This document shows positions 1-5,969 of a stretch of 7,949 bases of DNA, piece after piece. A program made the position numbers and the translations under genes. Position 1 is the stretch's first letter. Every line of letters starts with the position of its first letter. The notes beneath the pieces are model-generated. The model was not told where the DNA came from, made no database searches, and saw only the letters and a program-made list of their open reading frames with translations. The stretch comes from Planctomycetia bacterium (GTDB lineage: Bacteria; Planctomycetota; Phycisphaerae; Phycisphaerales; SM1A02): positions 1 through 7,949 of the forward strand of contig SYGQ01000192.1 in the NCBI GenBank assembly GCA_005799475.1, given 5' to 3'.

Positions 1-1
1 C

Positions 2-1252
2 GCGTGGAAACTGCTGGCAACAGGAGAGGGTGCCGCCGCGCGAGATGCGTTCGCGAAACTCGAGTCGTCATCGGTTGCGGTCGCGCTCGGACGAGCCAAG
101 GCCGCGCTCCTCACTGGTGACACGCAGCGTGCCGCGCGCGAGTACCTCGCGGTTGCAACGGGCGGTCGTGGCACACTCTATGGGCTCTTCGCCGAGAGTT
201 CGCTGCGGGACTTGATTGCACGCGGGCTCGCACCGCCCGAGTCCCTCGCGCGGCTCAATGGCCTCGTCGCATCGATTCCATCCACCATCGAGCGATACCT
301 GCGTCGCGAGCTGCCCGCTCTGACATTCACCGCCAAACCGGACCTTCGCATTGTCGGGCCGTTCGAACCCATCTGGTACACCCTGACGCTCAAGAATGTG
401 AGCTCGATGACGCTCGCCGTCACGCCTCAGGGGCCCATCATGGAACATATCCTTCTGCAGCCGAGGCTCCTGATGCCCGGCGCACTCGTCGTCGACCGGA
501 TGACGCCCGAGATCATCGCGTTCGATCGCGCCATCGAACTCAGGCCGCACGAGTCGATGACCATGAGATGGAATTTTGGTTGGACTGGGGTTGGGTACAG
601 GACGGCGCTCCATCCGGTCACTGGGGCCATCCTTGAACTTCGAGGCGCGGCGAATTTCTCGGGATCCGTCGGAGGATTCAAGGAGGGAGTGTTCGGCGCC
701 ATGCCGACGACAGCGAACACAGAAGTTCAGGGTGTGCGGGTGACCCCCGAGTGGATCGCGTCCGCCACAGAGGCTGCCGCACGCGCGAACTCGGACGAAG
801 ATGTCATCAACATGGTGCTGCTCGCGTTCGCGATGAAAGACAAGCTCGTGCCCGAGGAGGCATTCGAGGCCACATGGAAGGCGATCGCGCAGGGGTGGGC
901 AAAACTCCCGCCCGCGGCGCAGGAGTGGACCGTCATCTCCTTGCCAAGCGGTGTCACGGGAATCACTGCGTTCCTCGATGTCGTCCGTGCGACGGAGAAC
1001 CCCAAGGTCCGCGCGGCCTACCTCCTCAACTACTGCCGGTCCGCCGATGACGCGCAGATCGCCGCGGCTGTTCGCTCGGGGAGTGAGTGGGCGATGCAGG
1101 CCGCACTCGTCGTGCAGGCTCGCTTCCTCCGCGAGGCCGCTCGCGCCGAAGAGCGAATGCGCGGGGCGAAGCAGGAGTCCGTCGGGAGCACGCGCGACGC
1201 CGCGCAGCAGGTTGGCAAGGAAGGGGCGTCGGCACCCCCGGCGCCAAAGTGA
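2..1252 (+). CDS. Hypothetical protein with TPR-like helices and a beta-rich middle domain (5' partial)
   Basis: I do not recognise this protein. The frame is open from base 2, so the true start lies outside the window; 416 codons are visible before the TGA at 1250-1252. A TTG at 212 could initiate, but the upstream frame continues with sensible protein, so it is treated as internal. Visible residues 1-55 are Ala-rich helices with the spacing of a tetratricopeptide-like pair (for example ALLTGDTQRAAREYLAVA). Residues about 105-220 are beta-rich, with WYTLTLKNVSS near the start, as in Ig-like or bacterial surface domains. Residues about 240-375 return to helices, HEAT/TPR-like in feel, and the C-terminus is a charged, Ala/Pro-rich tail. 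No membrane segment is visible, and a signal peptide cannot be judged without the N-terminus. It overlaps the next gene by 4 bases (GTGA), so the two are probably co-translated. It could be an envelope or scaffold protein, but that is speculation. Confidence 0.8.
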   Translation, partial: AWKLLATGEGAAARDAFAKLESSSVAVALGRAKAALLTGDTQRAAREYLAVATGGRGTLYGLFAESSLRDLIARGLAPPESLARLNGLVASIPSTIERYLRRELPALTFTAKPDLRIVGPFEPIWYTLTLKNVSSMTLAVTPQGPIMEHILLQPRLLMPGALVVDRMTPEIIAFDRAIELRPHESMTMRWNFGWTGVGYRTALHPVTGAILELRGAANFSGSVGGFKEGVFGAMPTTANTEVQGVRVTPEWIASATEAAARANSDEDVINMVLLAFAMKDKLVPEEAFEATWKAIAQGWAKLPPAAQEWTVISLPSGVTGITAFLDVVRATENPKVRAAYLLNYCRSADDAQIAAAVRSGSEWAMQAALVVQARFLREAARAEERMRGAKQESVGSTRDAAQQVGKEGASAPPAPK

Positions 1253-2160
1253 ACGGCGTCGTCACAGGGTCGACGCCACTTCGGTCCGTGGGCCGGACGC
1301 TGGGCTTGGCCCTTGGCGTGACACTCGTGGCATGTGCCCTTGTGGCGATCATGAATTCAGCGCCGGCGCTCGCTCAGGTGCGGCGCGCTTTCGCGGCGCC
1401 GAGCCTCGTCGCCGGATTGGTCGCCCTCGCGGCGGCGATCGCGAGTTTCGGGTTCTCGGGCGGGATGTTCTTCGCACTGCTCAGGAACCACGGGTCGCTT
1501 CGCTTCTGGCAGATGGTCAAGCTGGTGACCGCCTCGGGATTGCTCAACTACGCGCCGCTGAGGCCCGGACTCGTGGGGCGCGTCGCCTACCAGCAGTTGG
1601 TGTGCGGCATCACAGTCCGCCGATCGATTTGGGCCACTCTGGAAGCGGGCGTGGTGTCGTTGGCCACGGCACTATGGCTCGCGATCGCGGTGACGGTCGT
1701 CAGCCGCACCGACGCCCGCGCGGTCGGCGCCATCATGGTGGGGGCACCGGCTCTCGCGGGTCTCGCGCTCGTTGGAGGGCGCAGCTCGTGGTGGAAAGTG
1801 CATGCCGAGGCAGTCTTCTGGAGATGGCTCGATGTCCTCGCGTGGACGGCGCGGTACTGGGCGGTCTTCGCGCTCATCGGGGTCGACCTGCCGTGGGAGG
1901 GCGCTGCCGCAGCGGCGTGCGTCGGACTCACGGCGTCGCTCGTCCCGCTTGTCGGCAATGGGCTTGGGATCCGCGAGTGGGCAGTCGCCCTTGCGGGACC
2001 GTGGTTGGGCGCGTGGCCCGAGGATCTCGGACTCGCGGCTGACCTCGTCAACCGCGCGATCGACCTCGCGCTCATCGTGCCCCTCGGGCTCGTGGCGACT
2101 GTTTCTGTCGCGCGCGAACTGCGCGAAGCCTCGCGCGTGCGTCGTGTGACACCGCAGTAG
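1249..2160 (+). CDS. Flippase-like integral membrane protein (LPG synthase TM / YbhN-type family)
   Basis: This is a 303-residue, strongly hydrophobic protein with about six to eight membrane segments, including roughly residues 15-37, 51-76, 130-151, 157-177, 203-236 and 262-290. Two stretches match hallmarks of the lysylphosphatidylglycerol synthase transmembrane region family: LLNYAPLRPGLVGR (98-111), corresponding to the usual Asn-x-x-x-Pro-x-Arg-x-Gly motif, and PLVGNGLGIREWAVA (233-247), corresponding to the usual Gly-Gly-x-Gly-x-Arg-Glu motif. The catalytic aminoacyl-transfer domain of MprF is absent, so this is the stand-alone form. Such proteins are often found beside glycosyltransferases and are thought to move lipids or lipid-linked sugars across the inner membrane. 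The start chosen is GTG 1249, which overlaps the stop of the previous gene. The frame stays open up to a GTG at 1087, but that extension is Arg-rich out-of-frame translation of the previous gene. No clear Shine-Dalgarno sequence sits close to 1249, which fits translational coupling. The substrate is unknown. Confidence 0.85.
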   Translation: MNGVVTGSTPLRSVGRTLGLALGVTLVACALVAIMNSAPALAQVRRAFAAPSLVAGLVALAAAIASFGFSGGMFFALLRNHGSLRFWQMVKLVTASGLLNYAPLRPGLVGRVAYQQLVCGITVRRSIWATLEAGVVSLATALWLAIAVTVVSRTDARAVGAIMVGAPALAGLALVGGRSSWWKVHAEAVFWRWLDVLAWTARYWAVFALIGVDLPWEGAAAAACVGLTASLVPLVGNGLGIREWAVALAGPWLGAWPEDLGLAADLVNRAIDLALIVPLGLVATVSVARELREASRVRRVTPQ

Positions 2161-2162
2161 GA
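2159..2162 (+). promoter_or_regulatory. Ribosome binding site of pyrE
   Basis: AGGA lies 7 bases before the ATG at 2170 and overlaps the stop codon of the flippase-like gene. It supports the 2170 start. Confidence 0.5.
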
Positions 2163-2169
2163 TCGAGCC

Positions 2170-2694
2170 ATGGACAGGTCAGCTATCGCGCAGCGGATCG
2201 CGTCGGTCGCCCTCTTGCGCGGGCACTTCACGCTTCGCAGCGGTCGCACGAGCACTTTCTACCTCGACAAGTATCTCTTCAGCACCCAGCCGGATGTGCT
2301 GCGTGGGCTCGGCGAACTCTTCGCTCGCCGTGTGCCCAAGGGAACGACACGCCTTGCCGGCGCCGAACTCGGCGGCATCCCGCTTGTCAGCGCCGCGAGC
2401 ATGGCCTCTGGTCTGCCTTGCATTTTCATTCGCAATCAGAAGAAGGAGTACGGCACCGCCAAGCAGCTCGAAGGGGTGCTGACCGCGCTCGACCGTGTGG
2501 TGATCGTTGAAGATGTCGCCACGACCGGAGGGCAAGCCCTTGAGGCGGCCAAGGTCGTGCAGGATCAAGGCGCCACGGTCACACACATCATTGCCACGAT
2601 CGACCGACTCGAGGGCGCGCGGGAGAACATCGAGGCCCAAGGGATCGCGTTCGAGAGCCTCTTTACGGTCAAAGAGCTCATGCCCAATGGCTGA
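2170..2694 (+). CDS. pyrE: Orotate phosphoribosyltransferase
   Basis: This cytoplasmic enzyme converts orotate and PRPP to orotidine 5'-monophosphate and pyrophosphate, the fifth step of de novo pyrimidine synthesis. At 174 residues it is on the short side compared with the 213-residue E. coli enzyme, but the core is complete. Landmarks in order are FTLRSGRTSTFYLDKY (20-35), GAELGGIPL (64-72; the family's GxExGGIPL), the mobile catalytic loop RNQKKEYGTAKQLEG (88-102) and the PRPP-binding motif VVIVEDVATTGGQ (110-122) with its acidic pair Glu114-Asp115. The second loop position, a Lys in E. coli (RKEAKDHG), is Asn here, and the His is Tyr; Tyr is common in other branches. It starts 9 bases after the flippase-like gene and ends inside the next gene (8-base overlap), so it is probably part of one operon. 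No pyrimidine attenuator is visible. The identification is firm; the link to surface glycans through UDP-sugar supply is inference. Confidence 0.97.
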   Translation: MDRSAIAQRIASVALLRGHFTLRSGRTSTFYLDKYLFSTQPDVLRGLGELFARRVPKGTTRLAGAELGGIPLVSAASMASGLPCIFIRNQKKEYGTAKQLEGVLTALDRVVIVEDVATTGGQALEAAKVVQDQGATVTHIIATIDRLEGARENIEAQGIAFESLFTVKELMPNG

Positions 2695-3475
2695 CGCGGG
2701 CGCGGCGCGAAGAGGTCGCGGGTGTGACCTCTGCGTCGTTGTCACCGCATTCAACAGCCTTCGCACGATCGAGAGGTGTCTGCGTTCGGTCGATGGCCTC
2801 GCCGCGAGCGTCATCGTGGTGGATAGCGGCAGCACGGATGGGACGGTCGACTTGTGCAGGTCGCTCGGTGCCGTCGTGCATCATCATGCGTGGGAGGGGT
2901 ACGCCAGGCAGAAGTCGTTCGCGCTTTCACTCGCGACCGACTGTGAGTGGGTACTTCTCCTCGACAGCGACGAGAGCCTCGAGGAAGACTTGCGTCGTGG
3001 GCTGCGTGATGCGATCGAACGGGCGTCCGCGGAAGTGCGCGGCATCATCATCAATCGAAAGATGTGGTTCGAAGGGGCGTGGCTCCACCGCATCGGTTTC
3101 CCTGACTGGGTGCTTCGCGCCGGGCGTCGAGGTGCGCTTCGCGTAGCCGATCGCCCCGTCCACGAGCGCGTTGAAGCCGATGGCGTGGTGATTCGCGCCG
3201 CAGGTGTCTGCCGCCACGATTCATGGGACGGGTTCTGCGACGCCGTCTCACGCAATGTCGCCTACGCGCGATTGGGCGCACCGCTGCGGAAGGCGACCGC
3301 ATGCCCGGTGGCGACGGGGTTCTTGGGTGCTGCTGCGACACTCGTCAAGGGTCTCATCATCGAACGGGGGCTGCTCGATGGCTGGCGAGGATGGTCGGTG
3401 GCGTTGGCGAACGCGATTGGCCGTCTGGCTGCATCGATCGCGGCCACCGAGCACGAGCGCCGAGCAAGTCGCTGA
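2687..3475 (+). CDS. Family 2 glycosyltransferase, WaaE/KdtX-like
   Basis: This 262-residue GT-A-fold glycosyltransferase probably moves a sugar from a nucleotide-sugar donor onto a lipid-linked or core glycan at the inner face of the membrane. Residues 15-23 (LCVVVTAFN) form the first beta strand, VVDSGSTDGT (44-53) is the family's nucleotide-binding signature, WEGYARQKSFAL (69-80) follows, and LLDSDE (91-96) carries the DxD metal site. RPVHE (156-160) matches the conserved VHE motif of the lipopolysaccharide core beta-glucosyltransferase (WaaE/KdtX) subgroup. Its length is typical for that subgroup. The C-terminal part (about 205-255) is amphipathic to hydrophobic and may sit on the membrane. 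The start is ATG 2687, inside the last codons of pyrE, with AAAGAG at 2671-2676 as a plausible ribosome site; the frame is open further upstream only as Arg/Ser-rich shadow sequence of pyrE. The acceptor and sugar cannot be told from sequence. Confidence 0.93.
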   Translation: MADAGAARRGRGCDLCVVVTAFNSLRTIERCLRSVDGLAASVIVVDSGSTDGTVDLCRSLGAVVHHHAWEGYARQKSFALSLATDCEWVLLLDSDESLEEDLRRGLRDAIERASAEVRGIIINRKMWFEGAWLHRIGFPDWVLRAGRRGALRVADRPVHERVEADGVVIRAAGVCRHDSWDGFCDAVSRNVAYARLGAPLRKATACPVATGFLGAAATLVKGLIIERGLLDGWRGWSVALANAIGRLAASIAATEHERRASR

Positions 3476-3486
3476 ACTTCCCGACG

Positions 3487-4698
3487 CTAGCTCGTCACGC
3501 GCTGGCGAAGGTTGTCCAGCACATTCATGAAGTTGATGTACGCGTCGTACGGGCTCTCGTACGGGCTGAAGTACTTGTGGACATCACCGTCGGCCCAGTA
3601 CTTCGTGCACATGTAGTAGAGATGATCGCTCGTGGTCAGTTTGCGCCAGTCCTCGAGGATGAACTCGTCGCCGGCCTGCTGGCGGCGAAGGACCGCTTCT
3701 TCGAGGCGGTAGAGCTCGGCGGCGGCGTTGTCCTGGAGCGGATTCCCCAGCCACGCTGTGGTGTCGCGCTCGGTATCAGCCCACGAGATTGGCGTTTCGG
3801 CGTCGTAGTCTCCCACGGGCTGAAAGGTCGACGCGACTTGGGACGGTGTCAGGAACGAGTTGTGTCCCGGGTTGATGTCGAACACTTTCTCTGGGAGCGC
3901 GTCAAGGAACTTGAAGATTCCAGTCTCGGCCCACTGGTGTTCACCGAGCGTCTCGTAGTCCATGAAGAGGTTGCACATGAACCCATTGCCATTGATCTGG
4001 TTGACCCAGCCGGCGAACTTTTCCGCAGTGAGCGGCCAGTCGCGCCAATTGCGGTCAGAAAACCGAAAGGCGATGTCATCGGAAAGTCGGTAGTTCTTGA
4101 GGAGAAGCTTCACGGCGCGTGCGCCGGCAGGCACAGCGCGCGAGGGTGGCGAGTAGAGATAGTTCGGTGATCGGGTGCCGAGGATTCGGTCGACCCCCTC
4201 GCACAGCATCGCGGTGTGCTTCCCGCGCCACGAGATGTGGCCAGCGAGCTCGTTCGTGAAAATGAGCTCCGTATTGCGAAAGGTTGTCGGCGTTACGCCG
4301 AACAGGCGTTGGAGCGTTTCTTCCTGCCTCGCGACTTGAGCATCGAACTCGCCCTTGGAAAACAGAAATGACAACGAGTGGTGGCTTGTCTCTCCGATGA
4401 ACTCACACGCGCCCGTTTGCGCGAGTTCACGCAGGAGATCGAGGATGTCGGGCGCCCACCGCTCGAACTGTTCGAGCACGGTGCCCGAGAGGGAATACGA
4501 GACCCGGAATCGACCTTCGTGGCGACGCACGAGGTCCAGGATTTGTCGTGTCGCAGGCCGGTAGCACTTGTCCGCCACCTTCCGCAGGATCGACTCGTTC
4601 GCCTCGTTGTCGAAGTAAAAAGGATCGCCATCAAAGACGGAGTATCGCCGCAAACGAAACGGCTGGTGCACTTGAAAGTAGAAGCAGACAGCGGCCAT
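3487..4698 (-). CDS. Glycoside hydrolase family 57, alpha-amylase type
   Basis: This 403-residue (beta/alpha)7-barrel enzyme of family GH57 should act on alpha-1,4-glucans such as glycogen or maltodextrins by the retaining mechanism. All five conserved regions can be read: HQP (11-13), GETSHHS (102-108), FRNTELIF (140-147) with Glu144 as the expected nucleophile, FMDYETLGEH (245-254) with Asp247 as the expected acid/base, and TTSDHLYYM (355-363). Together with its length this points to the alpha-amylase subgroup rather than the branching enzymes or 4-alpha-glucanotransferases, which are longer. There is no signal peptide, so it is probably cytoplasmic. The start is the ATG at 4698-4696; no Shine-Dalgarno sequence is evident just upstream. 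The gene is alone on its strand here, divergent from the aminotransferase gene and convergent with the glycosyltransferase 11 bases away. No glycogen synthase or phosphorylase gene is visible nearby. The substrate is inferred from family only; trimming of another intracellular glucan is possible. Confidence 0.95.
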   Translation of the reverse strand: MAAVCFYFQVHQPFRLRRYSVFDGDPFYFDNEANESILRKVADKCYRPATRQILDLVRRHEGRFRVSYSLSGTVLEQFERWAPDILDLLRELAQTGACEFIGETSHHSLSFLFSKGEFDAQVARQEETLQRLFGVTPTTFRNTELIFTNELAGHISWRGKHTAMLCEGVDRILGTRSPNYLYSPPSRAVPAGARAVKLLLKNYRLSDDIAFRFSDRNWRDWPLTAEKFAGWVNQINGNGFMCNLFMDYETLGEHQWAETGIFKFLDALPEKVFDINPGHNSFLTPSQVASTFQPVGDYDAETPISWADTERDTTAWLGNPLQDNAAAELYRLEEAVLRRQQAGDEFILEDWRKLTTSDHLYYMCTKYWADGDVHKYFSPYESPYDAYINFMNVLDNLRQRVTS

Positions 4699-4723
4699 GG
4701 GGGGCGGAGTCTACGCCGCACCG

Positions 4724-4732
4724 TGCTATGCT
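4724..4732 (+). promoter_or_regulatory. Possible extended -10 promoter for the aminotransferase gene
   Basis: The 59-base divergent gap contains TGCTATGCT, an extended -10 element (TGn followed by TATGCT at 4727-4732). It would place transcription start near 4739, about 19 bases before the aminotransferase ATG. No convincing -35 hexamer is found 17 bases upstream, as allowed for extended -10 promoters. No good match for a promoter of the opposite gene was found in the gap. Confidence 0.35.
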
Positions 4733-4746
4733 CGCGTTCCACCAAC

Positions 4747-4752
4747 AAGGAG
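4747..4752 (+). promoter_or_regulatory. Ribosome binding site of the aminotransferase gene
   Basis: AAGGAG lies 5 bases before the ATG at 4758. It is the strongest Shine-Dalgarno match in the window and decides the start against the 210 bases of open frame upstream. Confidence 0.8.
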
Positions 4753-4757
4753 CCGAC

Positions 4758-5957
4758 ATGAGCGCAACACCCGTGGTTCCCCTTCTCGACCTGAAGCCGC
4801 AGTACCAGGCCATCAAGGCGGACATCGATGCGGCCATCGCGCGCGTGGTTGCCAGTCAGGTCTTCATCCTCGGGCCGGAAATCGAGGGACTCGAGCGCGA
4901 GATCGCGCAGTACTGCTCCGTGTCGCACGCGGTTGGCTGCTCCAACGGTTCCGATGCGATCGTTCTCGCCCTCATGGCCATCGGAGGCAAGCCCGGCGAG
5001 GAAGTCGTCTGTCCGTCGTACACCTTCTTCGCGACCGGCGGTGCCGTGGCGCGCGTGGGAATGAAGCCCGTGTGGGCCGACATTGATCCGGTGACCTACA
5101 ACATGTGCCCTGAATCCGCGGCGCAAGCGGCCGGCCGTTGCCGTTCACTCAAGGCCATCCTGCCGGTTCACCTGTACGGGCAGGCCGCTGATATGGACGC
5201 CTTTGCCGCGCTCGGCACACGATTGAAGGTGGCCGTCATCGAGGACGCCGCGCAAGCCATCGGTGCCAAGGATGCGCAGGGGATTCCGGTTGGCGGGAAG
5301 GGCACGATGGCGACATGGAGCTTCTTCCCCTCGAAGAACCTCGGCGGATTTGGTGACGGCGGAATGTGTACGACCAACTCAGCGGAGTTGGCCGATGCCC
5401 TCAAGATGCTTCGCGTGCACGGCAGCAAGATCAAGTACATGCACACCCATGTCGGGATGAACGGGCGCCTCGATGCGCTGCAGGCAGCCGTCCTGCGCGT
5501 CAAGCTTCGACATCTTGAGTCGTGGCACGCCGGGCGAGCCCGAAACGCAAAGTTCTACGACGATGCCTTCACGCAAGCCGGTGCGAGCGATTCACGGACG
5601 CCCCTTGCGAAGGGTGGATTCGCGCTGCGCTTCCCCTATCGCCTGCCTTCGCCGGCTCGACACATCTACAACCAATATGTGCTCAGGGTGCCGCAGGGAC
5701 TGCGGGATGAGTTGCGAGCGCATCTCACCGAGCAGAAGATCGGCACTGAGGTTTACTACCCCGTGCCCTTGCACCTTCAGGAGTGCTTCGAGTATCTGGG
5801 TGCGCGCAAGGGATCGCTTCCCCACTCGGAGGCGGCGGCCCTTGAGACCATCGCGCTCCCCATCTTCCCTGAGCTCTCGATCGAGCAACTGCGCCATGTC
5901 GCCGAGCAGGTCGTGGCGTTCGTCGGACGGCGCGCCGCTACCGCAGTCGGAGTCTGA
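4758..5957 (+). CDS. DegT/DnrJ/EryC1/StrS family sugar aminotransferase
   Basis: This 399-residue PLP-dependent, fold-type I enzyme transfers an amino group, usually from glutamate, to a keto group on a nucleotide-linked sugar, giving an amino sugar for surface glycan synthesis. The N-terminus PLLDLKPQYQAIKADID (8-24) and FILGPEIEGLE (36-46) are typical of the family. Further landmarks are SNGSDAIVLAL (62-72), which helps hold the cofactor phosphate, PSYTFFATGGA (86-96), PVHLYGQAADMD (136-147), IEDAAQAIGA (161-170) with Asp163 facing the pyridine nitrogen, and SFFPSKNLGGFGDGG (188-202) with Lys193 as the Schiff-base lysine. NGRLDALQAA (235-244) is another signature. Its length matches the family. 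The pattern resembles enzymes acting on 3-keto UDP-sugars (WbpE-like), but substrate cannot be fixed from sequence. The dehydrogenase or dehydratase that would make its keto substrate is not in the window. It lies 12 bases before the ligase-like gene and is probably co-transcribed with it. Confidence 0.96.
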   Translation: MSATPVVPLLDLKPQYQAIKADIDAAIARVVASQVFILGPEIEGLEREIAQYCSVSHAVGCSNGSDAIVLALMAIGGKPGEEVVCPSYTFFATGGAVARVGMKPVWADIDPVTYNMCPESAAQAAGRCRSLKAILPVHLYGQAADMDAFAALGTRLKVAVIEDAAQAIGAKDAQGIPVGGKGTMATWSFFPSKNLGGFGDGGMCTTNSAELADALKMLRVHGSKIKYMHTHVGMNGRLDALQAAVLRVKLRHLESWHAGRARNAKFYDDAFTQAGASDSRTPLAKGGFALRFPYRLPSPARHIYNQYVLRVPQGLRDELRAHLTEQKIGTEVYYPVPLHLQECFEYLGARKGSLPHSEAAALETIALPIFPELSIEQLRHVAEQVVAFVGRRAATAVGV

Positions 5958-5969
5958 CGAGCCGCGATT

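Noticed and set aside
1087..1248. Longer N-terminus for the flippase-like gene from GTG 1087
   Set aside because: The extra 54 residues are Arg/Ala/Gly-rich out-of-frame translation of the preceding gene, with no membrane segment or family resemblance.
951..2042. Plus-strand open frame of 363 codons across the first gene and the flippase-like gene
   Set aside because: Its product is Arg/Gly/Ser-rich low-complexity sequence in a shifted frame of two well-supported genes.
1587..2255. Minus-strand open frame of 222 codons
   Set aside because: It is antisense to the flippase-like gene and the start of pyrE, with Ser/Arg/Thr-rich composition and no domain.
3461..3494. Possible stem between the glycosyltransferase and GH57 stops (AAGT/ACTT inner, CGAGC/GCTCG outer)
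   Set aside because: The inner stem has only four base pairs, the outer stem is asymmetrical and there is no T-run, so it does not support a terminator.
3223..4170. Plus-strand open frame of 315 codons opposite the GH57 gene
   Set aside because: It runs across the end of the glycosyltransferase gene and antisense to a GH57 gene with all catalytic motifs, in matching codon register. Its translation shows no recognisable domain; it is a shadow typical of G+C-rich DNA.
4293..5126. Minus-strand open frame of 277 codons spanning the divergent promoter gap
   Set aside because: It overlaps the strong ribosome site and start of the aminotransferase gene and a shifted frame of the GH57 gene; the translation is not protein-like.
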